Assembly (NCBI RefSeq): GCF_013177635.1
Contig: NZ_CP030944.1
Coordinates: 1,116,001-1,180,000 of the forward strand
DNA from: Arcobacter aquimarinus
Lineage (GTDB): Bacteria; Campylobacterota; Campylobacteria; Campylobacterales; Arcobacteraceae
Direction of reading: 5' to 3'
DNA: 64,000 bases
Part shown: piece after piece, positions 9,641-18,855 of the stretch
How positions within the stretch are numbered: the stretch's first letter is position 1
Layout of the letters: each line of letters starts with the position of its first letter
The notes under the pieces: generated by a model
Databases searched by the model: none
What the model was told of the DNA's origin: nothing
Seen by the model: only the letters and a program-made list of their open reading frames with translations
Translations under genes and position numbers: made by a program

Positions 9641-10747
9641 TTGAAAATAGAGACAAAAGTAGAAAAATTTAATGAACCTTTATATTTAGAAAGTGGAAGA
9701 CTTTTAGAATCTTTTGAAATCATTTATGAAACTTATGGTGAACTTAACGAAGATAAATCAAATGTGATTATTGTTTGCCATGCACTTTCAGGAAGTCATC
9801 ACGCTGCAGGAAGATATGCTTCTGAAGCAAAAGCTGGTTGGTGGGATAAGTTTATAGGTGATGGTAAAGCAATAGATACAACTAAATATTTTGTTATTTG
9901 TTCAAATAATATTGGTTCTTCTTATGGTTCAACTTCTCCTATGAGTATAGATCCTAGTACAAAAAAAGAGTATAGATTAAAATTTCCTGTTTTAGCAATT
10001 TCAGATATTGTAAAAGCACAAATGAAACTTTATAAAAGATTAGGAATTTCAAATGCAATAGCAGTTGTTGGTGGAAGTATGGGAGGAATGCAAGCTTTAT
10101 GTTATGCAATAGAACATCCAACTTTTGCAAAACATATTATTGCTCTTGCAACAACTGCATATACAAGACCTTGGGCAATAGCATTTAATAAAATTGCAAT
10201 TGAAGCAATTAGACATGATCCTATATTTAAAAATGGTAATTATAAAAAAGATGACCCAAAAGCTTTAGGATTGCCAGGACTTGCAATAGGTAGAATGGCA
10301 GGGCTTATTTGTTATTTAAGTCCAAATTTGTTTAATAATAAATTTGGAAGAGATTATGCTTCAACAGACGGTTTGTATGAGTTATTTGGAAGATTTGAAG
10401 TTGAGAAATATTTAGAGTATAACGCTTATAGTTTTCCTAAATTTTTTGATCCTTTATCATATTTGTATATTTGTAAAACAATGAACATTTTTGATGCGGG
10501 AAGAAATAAAGATAAGTTAGAAGATTCATTTGATAAAGTACAATCAAATCTTCATTTAATTGCATTTAGTGATGATATGCTATTTTTCCCACAAGAGATG
10601 GAAGAAATTAGAGATATTATGATAAAACTAGGGCGAGAAAATCAAGTAACATATAAATTAGTTGAAAGCCAATCAGGACATGACTCTTTTTTAGTAGAAG
10701 TTGAAAAATTTGAAAATCATGTAAGAGAAATTTTAAAGGATAGTTAA
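9641..10747 (+). CDS. metX: Homoserine O-acetyltransferase MetX
   Basis: Alpha/beta-hydrolase that acetylates homoserine with acetyl-CoA, the committed step of methionine synthesis by the sulfhydrylation route. The nucleophile elbow GGSMGG has its Ser near 146. The acid and base appear as the Asp pair in FSDDMLF and the His in SGHDSF near the C-terminus. The family pattern CHALSGSHHAAG is present near the start. I prefer the TTG at 9641, behind GGGA at 9631-9634, over a TTG at 9629 that would overlap that site. The next gene, xseB, follows by one base. Confidence 0.92.
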   Translation: MKIETKVEKFNEPLYLESGRLLESFEIIYETYGELNEDKSNVIIVCHALSGSHHAAGRYASEAKAGWWDKFIGDGKAIDTTKYFVICSNNIGSSYGSTSPMSIDPSTKKEYRLKFPVLAISDIVKAQMKLYKRLGISNAIAVVGGSMGGMQALCYAIEHPTFAKHIIALATTAYTRPWAIAFNKIAIEAIRHDPIFKNGNYKKDDPKALGLPGLAIGRMAGLICYLSPNLFNNKFGRDYASTDGLYELFGRFEVEKYLEYNAYSFPKFFDPLSYLYICKTMNIFDAGRNKDKLEDSFDKVQSNLHLIAFSDDMLFFPQEMEEIRDIMIKLGRENQVTYKLVESQSGHDSFLVEVEKFENHVREILKDS

Positions 10748-10748
10748 A

Positions 10749-10952
10749 ATGGTAGATAATAAAGAGTTAGAACAGGTTAATTTTGAAGAAAAAATATCAA
10801 AAGCAAAAGAGCTTTTAGAAAAACTTTCAAATCCACAAATCACACTTAGTGATTCAATAAAGCTTTATAAAACAGGAATAAATGAGTTAGAAGAGGCTCA
10901 GAAATTACTTGATGAAGCAAAACTTATTTTTTCTGTTGAAAACAAAAACTAA
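10749..10952 (+). CDS. xseB: Exodeoxyribonuclease VII small subunit
   Basis: Small helical-hairpin subunit of exonuclease VII, which degrades single-stranded DNA with XseA. The 67-residue length and the pattern NFEEKISKAKELLEKL followed by SDSIKLYKTGINELEEAQ are family typical. It begins one base after the metX stop and lies 22 bases before mutS2, so the three genes probably share a message. xseA is not in the window. Confidence 0.88.
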   Translation: MVDNKELEQVNFEEKISKAKELLEKLSNPQITLSDSIKLYKTGINELEEAQKLLDEAKLIFSVENKN

Positions 10953-10974
10953 ACTTAGGTAATCACAATTTACA

Positions 10975-13176
10975 ATGCAAGATATATTAAAAAAATTAGA
11001 CTTAGTTGATTATATAGATAGTTTTTCAAAACTATTAGCAAGAGAAAAATCAATAATTTTAGAAGGTGATATAAACCTTCATCATAAACATATAAATGAA
11101 TTATCAAAATTTGATTTTAAAGCTCCTTCTAAAGTGGAAAACCTTGATTCAGCATTGATGCATATACAAAAACAAGGTATTTTAAAAATTTATGAAATTT
11201 TTGAATTCATTAAAATCATAAATTATTTTAGATATTTAAAGAGATTTAATTTTGACGGGAAAATGCTTGAATGGCTTGATAAAATTATAATTCCAAATGA
11301 AATAATAAAAATATCTGACTATTTTGATGAAAAATCAAATTTAAAAGATGGTGTAAATGAAGATTTTGACAACATCAAATATGCTATTTCAAAAAACAAA
11401 GAGATGATAAAACAAAGTCTTTATAAGATTATAAACTCTACAAAAATAAGAACTTATTTAGTTGATTCTCAAGTTCATTATATAAATGGTGAAGAAGCAT
11501 TACTTGTTCGAGGTGGTTTTAATCATGTGTTAAGTGGTAGTGTAATTGATAGGTCAAATTCTGGATTTTTTTATGTTATTCCACATAGTATTTCTGAGCT
11601 AAAACAAAAACAAAATGATTTAAAAAACAAACAAGAAGAGATATTATTTAAAATTTGTAAAGAGATTTCATCTTTATTTGAAAAAAATTTGTTATTTTTG
11701 AAGTTTTTAAATAAAGAGTTTGATAGATTTGACCACTATCAAGCAAGACTATTTTTTGCAAAAGTAGGAGATAAGAATTTTATTTTACCTTCAAAGAATG
11801 AGACAAATAGACTTGTAGATTTTTGCCATCCAGCTTTACATAATGCTAAACCTATAAGCATTGATTTTACAAAATCAGTTGTGATGATAACAGGAGTAAA
11901 TGCAGGAGGAAAAACAATGATGTTAAAATCTATTTTATCAGCTGTTTTACTTTCAAAATATTTACTTCCATATAAAGCTCATCATGATACAGTTATAAGT
12001 AATTTTAAATCAATAAATGCGGTTTTAGATGATCCACAAAGTGTAAAAAATGATATTTCGACATTTGCAGGGCGAATGGTTGAATTTTCTAAACTTTTTA
12101 CTTCTAAAAATGCAATAGTTGGTGTTGATGAGATTGAACTTGGAACAGATTCAGATGAAGCTGCAAGTTTGTTTAAAGTAATAATTGAAGATTTGATTCA
12201 AAGAGATATAAAAGTAATTATTACAACACACCATAAAAGATTAGCCGCACTTATGGCTTCAAATGATAATGTTGAGTTAATAGCAGCCCTTTATGATGAA
12301 GAGAACCAAAAACCAACTTATGAGTTTTTACAAGGAACAATAGGAAGGTCTTACGCTTTTGAAACAGCTTCACGATATGGAATACCTTATAGTGTTGTAA
12401 AAAGAGCAAAAGAAGTTTATGGAGATGACAAAGATAAATTAAATGAACTGATAGAAAGAAGTAGTTCATTAGAGAGAGAATATAAACAAAAAATTGCGAA
12501 ACTCGATGATGAAATTGCAAATATGCAAAGAATCACAAATAACCTAAAAGAGCAAAAAGAGAAACTAGATGAGCATATATACTCTGAAAAATCAAAACTT
12601 CATAAAGAGTATAATGATGCAAGAGATGAGGCAAAAAAAGCTATAAAAGCAAAACTTGTAAGTGAATCTCATCAACATCTAAATATTGCTCATCAAAAAG
12701 CAAAAGAAATTAAAGTTGAAAAAGTTCAAGAAATTGTAGAATTTACTATAGGCGATAGGGTAAAATATAGAAATACAAAAGGAACTATTGTTTCAATCAA
12801 AGGTGCAAAAGCTTATATTGAAAATGATATGGGAATGAAAGTTCAAGTAAACTTGAGTGATTTAAGTAGAAGTGGAAATCCTCCTCCAAAAATTCCTACC
12901 AAAAAAGCAACTGTAACTATTCAAAAACCAGAAACTGGAAGTATAAAACTTGATTTACATGGACAAAGAGCTGATGAAGCTATTGAAAATCTTGATAAAT
13001 TTTTAAGTGATGCTTTACTTGCAGGTTTTGAAGAAGTTTTAGTTTATCATGGGATTGGAACAGGAAAACTTGCATTTGCAGTAAAAGAATATTTGAAAAA
13101 ACATCCAAAAGTTAGAGGTTTTGAAGATGCTCATCCAAGTAGTGGAGGATTTGGAGCTAAAGTTATAAAACTTTAG
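10975..13176 (+). CDS. mutS2: MutS2 ATPase/endonuclease with Smr domain
   Basis: MutS-family ATPase linked to suppression of recombination and/or ribosome rescue rather than mismatch repair. The 733 residues lack the MutS mismatch-recognition domain. Visible parts are core helices, Walker A GVNAGGKT near 307, Walker B/signature GVDEIELGTDSDE near 383, THHK switch near 420, a long coiled coil (about 500-580), a KOW-like segment near 595, and a C-terminal Smr nuclease domain with LDLHGQ near 660 and VYHGIGTGKL near 690. It probably closes the metX-xseB-mutS2 operon. Confidence 0.93.
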   Translation: MQDILKKLDLVDYIDSFSKLLAREKSIILEGDINLHHKHINELSKFDFKAPSKVENLDSALMHIQKQGILKIYEIFEFIKIINYFRYLKRFNFDGKMLEWLDKIIIPNEIIKISDYFDEKSNLKDGVNEDFDNIKYAISKNKEMIKQSLYKIINSTKIRTYLVDSQVHYINGEEALLVRGGFNHVLSGSVIDRSNSGFFYVIPHSISELKQKQNDLKNKQEEILFKICKEISSLFEKNLLFLKFLNKEFDRFDHYQARLFFAKVGDKNFILPSKNETNRLVDFCHPALHNAKPISIDFTKSVVMITGVNAGGKTMMLKSILSAVLLSKYLLPYKAHHDTVISNFKSINAVLDDPQSVKNDISTFAGRMVEFSKLFTSKNAIVGVDEIELGTDSDEAASLFKVIIEDLIQRDIKVIITTHHKRLAALMASNDNVELIAALYDEENQKPTYEFLQGTIGRSYAFETASRYGIPYSVVKRAKEVYGDDKDKLNELIERSSSLEREYKQKIAKLDDEIANMQRITNNLKEQKEKLDEHIYSEKSKLHKEYNDARDEAKKAIKAKLVSESHQHLNIAHQKAKEIKVEKVQEIVEFTIGDRVKYRNTKGTIVSIKGAKAYIENDMGMKVQVNLSDLSRSGNPPPKIPTKKATVTIQKPETGSIKLDLHGQRADEAIENLDKFLSDALLAGFEEVLVYHGIGTGKLAFAVKEYLKKHPKVRGFEDAHPSSGGFGAKVIKL

Positions 13177-13188
13177 TTTCCAAATTTT

Positions 13189-13587
13189 TTAATAAATATA
13201 AGTTTTTAGAGATTTAACAAACTCTTCCATTGTTTTATTTGCATTTTCATTTGGAGCTTCTAAAAAATTTAATATAAATGAATCTTGCGTTTCACAAACA
13301 CCAATACTTCTAGGACGTACTGCTAAAACTTCAGGAGTTGGTAACTCTTTTCCAAAACAAAATACTATATTTTTTGCAGCTTTTATATTTGGATTGATTT
13401 CTCCACCTTCAAGAGAACTTGTATGTTTATGTTGGTCAAAAGTAGCTATAAATGCTAAAACTGGATGAGCATCAATTTTTATTTGTAAAGCAGAAATAAT
13501 CTCATCTACACTTTTAAAATTTAATTCACTTTTTTTATACTCAATCTCAAAAATATGGTATTTTTCTTTAAAGACTTTTTGTTTCAT
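13189..13587 (-). CDS. Conserved hypothetical protein (DUF6858-like)
   Basis: A soluble 132-residue protein with no signal peptide or membrane segment. Features are a central FDQHKHTSSLEGGE stretch, KAAKNIVFCFGKELPTPEVLAVRPRS split by short turns, and a helical C-terminus. I associate it weakly, from memory, with a family described for Campylobacterota and other proteobacteria as DUF6858; the function is unknown. It is convergent with mutS2, with 12 bases between the stops, and follows another small gene on the minus strand. Confidence 0.65.
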   Translation of the reverse strand: MKQKVFKEKYHIFEIEYKKSELNFKSVDEIISALQIKIDAHPVLAFIATFDQHKHTSSLEGGEINPNIKAAKNIVFCFGKELPTPEVLAVRPRSIGVCETQDSFILNFLEAPNENANKTMEEFVKSLKTYIY

Positions 13588-13605
13588 TTTTTCCCTTTAT
13601 TTAAA

Positions 13606-14151
13606 TTAATTGATAGAAATAAATGAATTTACAGCACAATCCATTCTATCATCTATATCGTTTCCATCAAGATTCATATAATCAGTTTGTATTTTATAAA
13701 CTAATTTGTTGTCATATTTAAATTCAAATACTAAATATCCTGCATAACTTTTTGCATCGTTATTTTTCTTACCACTATCTTCTTTGTCATTTTCATAAAT
13801 ATAGTAATTTATCAAAACTTTTTTATCTGAAGTTATTTCACTATTTGAAGATATATATTTTTCTAAAACTTTTTTTAATTTTTCATCACTTTGTTCTTTT
13901 GATAAAATATTTATCAATTTACTTTTCATATATTTTGAATATTCAATATCCGAAATTATTTCGTAATTACCATTTTTTAAAGAATTAATAGCTTCTTTAA
14001 TTGGTGCATCAATATTTATTTTTTCAAAAGTTATAGTTTTAGTTTGACATTCAACTCTTTTGCTTTTTATACTTTTTGTAGCTTGTGTGAATACACCATA
14101 AAAAACAAAACTAAGAATTGCAATACCAATAATAGGCAGTATTTTACTCAT
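13606..14151 (-). CDS. Hypothetical membrane-anchored or exported protein
   Basis: 181 residues with an N-terminal hydrophobic segment (about 4-22, ILPIIGIAILSFVFYGVF) followed by a Lys/Asp-rich soluble region ending in two Cys-containing stretches (VECQTK near 35, DCAVNS near 173). The first part reads as an uncleaved signal anchor placing the rest in the periplasm. I do not recognise a family. It lies upstream of the DUF6858-like gene by 18 bases and may be co-transcribed with it. Confidence 0.6.
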   Translation of the reverse strand: MSKILPIIGIAILSFVFYGVFTQATKSIKSKRVECQTKTITFEKINIDAPIKEAINSLKNGNYEIISDIEYSKYMKSKLINILSKEQSDEKLKKVLEKYISSNSEITSDKKVLINYYIYENDKEDSGKKNNDAKSYAGYLVFEFKYDNKLVYKIQTDYMNLDGNDIDDRMDCAVNSFISIN

Positions 14152-14244
14152 TTGTTATACCCTTTTTTTAGTTTGTAAGGATAATAACAAATAAAAAATT
14201 ATAAGTCAATATTATTTAAGTATTATAATTAAAAATTATAATAC

Positions 14245-17109
14245 TTAATTTAAAGGTTCTATTTCTAAATCTATAGATGAGTTTGAAGTTTTAATTTCAT
14301 CTTTTAAAATAATCTGTTTTTCATCTATCTTTTTTTCTTTTATTAAATAATTTTTTATATTTAGAGCTCTATTTTTAGCAATGATTTCAAGCTCTTTATA
14401 ATCAACTTTTATTTTTGAAACTAGGTTTTCTAATTCCTCTTTTTTTAGTTTTTTATTTTCACCTTCTTTTTCAAAATATCTTTTTTTCTTTAACTCAAAA
14501 GTTTCTTCTTTTTGATTGTAAGAAGAGTTTACTTTTATTGCAATATCTTTTTTCTGTGTTAAAATTAAAGCAATTTTGTCTAAAGTTTCTTTTTGAATGG
14601 GTGTGATTTCATCTTCTAAAGGATTGAATTTTACACTTTTTATTTCATCTTCACTAAAATTAAACATAGCTCCAAGTAAAGAGAAAGGTGCTGTTACAGC
14701 TTTTGTTATAAGATTTACAAATGCTTTCCAAACAATAGCTCCAATTGAAAATTGTGGATCATCTACATTTCCTGAAACTGATAAATTGATATCTATAATT
14801 CCATCTTTATCTTCAAGTAAAGCAATAGCAATTCCTAAAGGTAAAGATATAGCATCAGGACTTTCTACTTCTTCTCCTAATTCTAATTTTGTAATTATGA
14901 TATTATTTTTTGCATCTAAATTTGATTGATCAATATTATATTTTAAATCTAAATCAAGTTTTCCACTTTTTAACTCTCTACCTATAAATTTTCCTGTATA
15001 AGGTGTGAAGTTTTGCATTGCTATATTTTCAAATTTCATATTTATATCAGTTAAAAATTTTATATTATTTGGATTTACAATACCTGTTATTTTTGCAACA
15101 CCATATTGATCAACAACTCCTTTTAATTCAAGATTTGTTTTACTTGATTTTGTGTTTTTAATTTCTGAAACTTTTCCTTGAAGTTTTGTAACTGTAGTTT
15201 TAAAAGCAATAGGAAGATTTTTATCTTCAAAATCAAATGTTCCATTATTTATGTTAATTGGACCGATATCTAATTTTGTTTGATTTGAAGAGTTATTAGA
15301 CTCTTTTTTTGTTGTTATATTAGTTTGTGAGTTAACTTCTTCTTTTATTTTTTGATTTTCATTTTTTGGTAAAATTATAGAAATATGAGGATTGTTTAAA
15401 TCTGTTTTTTCTATTTTGAATCTATTTTTTTGATTTGATAATTTTTGTATTTTTAAATCTAAATTTTTAGCTTCAATTTTTGTGTTATTTTCTAAATTTA
15501 TAAAGTCAAGTTGAGGATTTTGTAATCTTATAGAATCAACTGCTAAATCAGTTCCTTTATTTGAAAGATTTTTTATGTCTAGTTGTGTATTTTTCACTTT
15601 TAATTTAGATTTTTTATCTTCAAAATCTAAATTAGGAGTTTTTAAAGAAGTAGATTCTAGTGATATTTTATCTTTATTAATTTTTAGATTGTTTAAAACT
15701 AAAGATATATTTTTTGAGTTTATATTTAAATTTGCTTTTTTCTCATCTAAAACTAGGCTATCTTTTGAAAGATTTATATTATTAATATCAATGATTGAAT
15801 CTTCAATATTCAAATTATCTAAAACTACTTTTGTGTTTTTTGATTTAATAAACAGTTTGTTTTTATTATCATTAAAACTTAGATTATGGTGGTTTATAGA
15901 TAAATCATTTAAAACTATTTTTGAATTTATAATATCTATGTTTTTTAAATTTAAAGAGATTAAATCGCTAATTATTTGAGTATTATTGATTTTATCATCA
16001 AATTTAAAGCTACTACTTGCTTTTATATTTGAAAGATTGATTATCCAAGGTTTTGATTCTTCTTTATTAGTAGTTTTTTCATCATTTATAACTTCTTTTT
16101 GAGAAGATGAATTTTTGATAAGATTAGCAAAATTTATTCCATTTTTATCTGAAATCATATTTGCATTTAAAGTATCTATATTTATTCCGTCGAGTTTAAT
16201 TTTTTGATTGATTAAATCAAAATCAAATCTTTTTACATCAAGTTTTTTTAGTGAGCTTATTGATTTATCATTTTGTTTTAAATCGATATTATTAATCTCT
16301 AACTTTTCACTATTTAGCTTTAAATCAAACTCTTTTGTTGTATTAATATTATAGTTTAAAACAAGATTGATATTTGCTTCATTATTTAATTCAAAATTAA
16401 AAAAATTATCTTTAAAATCTAAAAACTCTTTGATTTTTAGGTTTGAAATATGAATTTTTCCATACATTTTAAATGGTTCAAGATTAAATGCTCCACCAAT
16501 TGAAACACTTGTATCTTCATTTATTCTAAAAGAAAGATTATTTGAAGATAAAGAATTTTTATATGTTCCTAAATCGTAAATAACATAATTTATATCTTTT
16601 AATTTCAGATTATAAGGTCTTTCATTTATTAGACTTTCAAAGTTTATATCTGCATTTTTTAAATCTATTTTTGAAATTAAAAACTTAATATCAAATGAAC
16701 TTGAATCCTCTTTTTTATCTTCTTCTTTTGATGGTTTTAATAAATTAGCAAGATTATAAGTACCATCTTTTTCTTCTTTTATATTTAAAAAAAGTTCATC
16801 TAAAAAAAGATTTTGAAAGCTAATATGTCTTTTCTCAATAGAACGTAACAATGCAAAATTTATATTTAACTCTTTAAAGGATAAATCTGAATTATTATTT
16901 TCATCTACAAGTTTAAAATTTGAAATTCTTGCACTAATAGTAAAGGGATTAAATTCTACTTTTTCTATTGATGTTTTAGCAGTTAAGTTTTCATCTAAAT
17001 TTTTTATTAATTGATCTTTTAAAATTATAGGTATAAGCTTAAATCCAACAGTTATATAAATAGCTAGAAAGAAACAGAACCAGTAAAATGATTTTTCTAA
17101 TTTACCCAC
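14245..17109 (-). CDS. Large AsmA-like / DUF748 envelope protein
   Basis: A 954-residue protein with one N-terminal transmembrane helix (about 8-28) and a long beta-rich periplasmic body, as in AsmA/DUF748 proteins proposed to bridge the envelope and carry lipids. The start (ISNFKLVDENN) and the region near 600-790 (GTFDFEDKNLPIAF, PQFSIGAIVWKAFVNLITKA) match the DUF748 pattern. The C-terminal 120 residues look OmpA-like (IKVNSSYN, NRALNIKNYL). Residues about 380-590 are imperfect repeats of roughly 45-60 residues containing L-P-x-L-D-F-like turns. It appears to be a single-gene unit opposite dapE. Confidence 0.8.
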   Translation of the reverse strand: MGKLEKSFYWFCFFLAIYITVGFKLIPIILKDQLIKNLDENLTAKTSIEKVEFNPFTISARISNFKLVDENNNSDLSFKELNINFALLRSIEKRHISFQNLFLDELFLNIKEEKDGTYNLANLLKPSKEEDKKEDSSSFDIKFLISKIDLKNADINFESLINERPYNLKLKDINYVIYDLGTYKNSLSSNNLSFRINEDTSVSIGGAFNLEPFKMYGKIHISNLKIKEFLDFKDNFFNFELNNEANINLVLNYNINTTKEFDLKLNSEKLEINNIDLKQNDKSISSLKKLDVKRFDFDLINQKIKLDGINIDTLNANMISDKNGINFANLIKNSSSQKEVINDEKTTNKEESKPWIINLSNIKASSSFKFDDKINNTQIISDLISLNLKNIDIINSKIVLNDLSINHHNLSFNDNKNKLFIKSKNTKVVLDNLNIEDSIIDINNINLSKDSLVLDEKKANLNINSKNISLVLNNLKINKDKISLESTSLKTPNLDFEDKKSKLKVKNTQLDIKNLSNKGTDLAVDSIRLQNPQLDFINLENNTKIEAKNLDLKIQKLSNQKNRFKIEKTDLNNPHISIILPKNENQKIKEEVNSQTNITTKKESNNSSNQTKLDIGPININNGTFDFEDKNLPIAFKTTVTKLQGKVSEIKNTKSSKTNLELKGVVDQYGVAKITGIVNPNNIKFLTDINMKFENIAMQNFTPYTGKFIGRELKSGKLDLDLKYNIDQSNLDAKNNIIITKLELGEEVESPDAISLPLGIAIALLEDKDGIIDINLSVSGNVDDPQFSIGAIVWKAFVNLITKAVTAPFSLLGAMFNFSEDEIKSVKFNPLEDEITPIQKETLDKIALILTQKKDIAIKVNSSYNQKEETFELKKKRYFEKEGENKKLKKEELENLVSKIKVDYKELEIIAKNRALNIKNYLIKEKKIDEKQIILKDEIKTSNSSIDLEIEPLN

Positions 17110-17211
17110 GTTTACACCCTTTTTTTGATAAATAATAAAAAATAAAATTTTTCCTATTATAACAAAATAAAGTTAAGTTAGCTAAAATTCACCCAATTAA
17201 AAGGATATTAA

Positions 17212-18312
17212 ATGACTGTTATAGAATTATTTCAAAAATTATTAAGATTTCAATCAATTACTCCAAATGACGATGGAGCATTTGATTTTATAGAAGAGTA
17301 TTTAGGGCAAGAATGGTCTTGTATAAAAGTAGATATGGAAGGTGTAAAAAATAGATTTTATTATAAAAAATTCAACGAAAATCCTCAACACCTTTGTTTT
17401 GCAGGTCACATAGATGTTGTTCCTACTGGTAAAAACTGGGAAATTGACCCATTTGCAGCTGAAGTTATAGATGGAGTAATAACAGCACGTGGTGCTCAAG
17501 ATATGAAAAGTGGTGATGCAGCGTTTTTATATGCTTGTAAACACGCAAAAAATTTTGATGGAACACTTTCTATTTTACTTACAAGTGATGAAGAGGGTGA
17601 GGGAACTTATGGAACTATCAAAATGCTTGAGCATTTAAGAGAAATAAATTTTATTCCAAATTATGCAGTTGTAGCAGAACCTACTTGTGAAGAGATATTT
17701 GGAGATGCTATAAAAGTAGGAAGACGTGGAAGTATCAACGGATATATCACAATAAAAGGGAAACAAGGACACGCTGCATATCCTGAAAAATGTATAAATC
17801 CTGTACATAATTTTGCAAATATTTTACCAAAAATAGCAGGAATAAATCTTGATAACGGAGATGAATATTTTGCTCCAAGTAAACTTGTAATCACAGATAT
17901 TAGAGGAGGTATGGAAGTTACAAATGTAACACCAAATGAGTTAAAAATCATGTTTAATGTAAGAAACTCTACAAACACTACAAGAGAGTCTGTAGAAAGC
18001 TTTATAAATGAAAATTTAAAAGGTTTGGAATACGATTTTAGAACAACGCAAGGTTCATTTCCATTTGTTACAAATAAAGAATCAAAAGTGGTAAAAGCTA
18101 TGGAAAATTCAATAAAAGAAGTTTTAGGAGTAACAACAAAACACTCAACTCATGGTGGAACAAGTGATGCTAGATATTTTGGTAACTTTGGGATTGAGGC
18201 TATTGAATTTGGTGTTATAAATGATACTATTCATAGTGTTGGAGAGAGAACAACTGTTAAAGAAGTTGAGGGATTGACGAAGGTATTTGAGGATTTGATA
18301 GAGAAGTTTTAG
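17212..18312 (+). CDS. dapE: Succinyl-diaminopimelate desuccinylase DapE
   Basis: Zinc M20-family hydrolase that forms LL-diaminopimelate for lysine and peptidoglycan. The metal motif FAGHIDVVPTG (His near 67), the bridging Asp in ARGAQDMKSG, the catalytic SDEEGEGTYG near 130, and EPT plus HGGTSDARYF near 155 and 310 are intact. At 366 residues it matches the family. AAGGA precedes the ATG. The gene is monocistronic; the following 540 bases contain only decayed sequence. Confidence 0.95.
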   Translation: MTVIELFQKLLRFQSITPNDDGAFDFIEEYLGQEWSCIKVDMEGVKNRFYYKKFNENPQHLCFAGHIDVVPTGKNWEIDPFAAEVIDGVITARGAQDMKSGDAAFLYACKHAKNFDGTLSILLTSDEEGEGTYGTIKMLEHLREINFIPNYAVVAEPTCEEIFGDAIKVGRRGSINGYITIKGKQGHAAYPEKCINPVHNFANILPKIAGINLDNGDEYFAPSKLVITDIRGGMEVTNVTPNELKIMFNVRNSTNTTRESVESFINENLKGLEYDFRTTQGSFPFVTNKESKVVKAMENSIKEVLGVTTKHSTHGGTSDARYFGNFGIEAIEFGVINDTIHSVGERTTVKEVEGLTKVFEDLIEKF

Positions 18313-18475
18313 AAAAAATATTGCATTTAGTGATATTTGTAATAATCTTTTGATAAAAAGTTCTATTTTTAAGTCTATTAATATATTCTTGATTTCCAGA
18401 AGATGGATTAGTTTCAATATGTTTTTGAGAATAATTTTTATTTGTTATATTACTCGGATTGAAATAGAACGATAA
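18313..18475 (-). pseudogene. Open stretch continuing the frame of the adjacent remnant
   Basis: On the minus strand, the frame that ends at the TAA at 18476-18478 stays open for another 54 codons up to the end of dapE, in a very AT-rich stretch where stops are frequent. The residues are Asn/Ser/Gln-rich (PSSGNQEYINRL). It may be the rest of the same decayed gene beyond a nonsense codon. It could also be chance, so this is a weak call. Confidence 0.25.
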
Positions 18476-18676
18476 TTAATTAACAAAAAGAGGAAACTCT
18501 TTTTCAATAAAATTTGTCTTATTCCAGTCATATAATATTACTTTATCAAAATATGTTTCTCCACTAGAAACACTACCTCTTAGCCATATATCTAATACTG
18601 ACAATAAAGATTGTAAGAAACCAATTGCAAGACATAAATGTCTTAGAATTTCAATATTGTTTTCTTTTGATTCACC
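18476..18676 (-). pseudogene. C-terminal fragment of an unidentified protein
   Basis: Read on the minus strand, these 67 codons contain a well-formed hydrophobic helix and turn (LCLAIGFLQSLLSVLD, then WLRGSVSSGETYFD) and end in FPLFVN before TAA. There is no start codon or ribosome site, and an in-frame stop lies just upstream at 18698-18700, inside hipA-like sequence read on the other strand. It therefore looks like the 3' end of a lost gene. The RGSVSSGETYFD segment faintly recalls nucleotidyl-cyclase-like proteins; I would not assign a function from this. Confidence 0.45.
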
Positions 18677-18841
18677 ATGTTTGGTAAAAAAGTTTGCTTA
18701 GGCAAAAAAGAGCTTGTGAAGTTTAGTAGAGTTACTCTTGGAAAAGTAGAGCGAGGAGAGTTGGGAAATACTTTTGTTAAAACTTTGGATATTATATTTG
18801 CAAGTTTAGGTTTTGGATTGCCTTCTCTTGATGAACTTTAA
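18677..18841 (+). pseudogene. Deleted hipA-hipB remnant (in-frame fusion)
   Basis: A 54-codon frame that joins a piece of HipA (MFGKKV-LGKKELVKF) directly to the second half of a HipB-like HTH protein (SRVTLGKVERGELGN, ending LGFGLPSLDEL). The same two pieces occur in the intact module at 22845-24264, where they are separated by more than 300 bases. The HipA C-terminal lobe and HipB N-terminal half are therefore deleted here, with a second small deletion before GLPSLDEL. Identity to the intact copy is partial, so this is an old paralogue rather than a fresh duplicate. Confidence 0.8.
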
Positions 18842-18855
18842 AATAAAAGAAGAGA

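Noticed and set aside
15575-15979. 134-codon plus-strand frame inside the DUF748 gene
   Set aside because: Its Phe/Ser/Leu-rich content is the expected reverse reading of Lys/Asp/Asn-rich repeats; not a gene.
18145-18417. 90-codon minus-strand frame overlapping the end of dapE
   Set aside because: It is mostly antisense to dapE and rich in Leu/Ile/Lys with no motif; the neighbouring frame is the more credible remnant.
18485-18504. Hairpin AAAAAGAG-GAAA-CTCTTTTT as a terminator
   Set aside because: It lies inside the minus-strand remnant, is only 8 bp, A/T-heavy, and ends no intact gene; low value.
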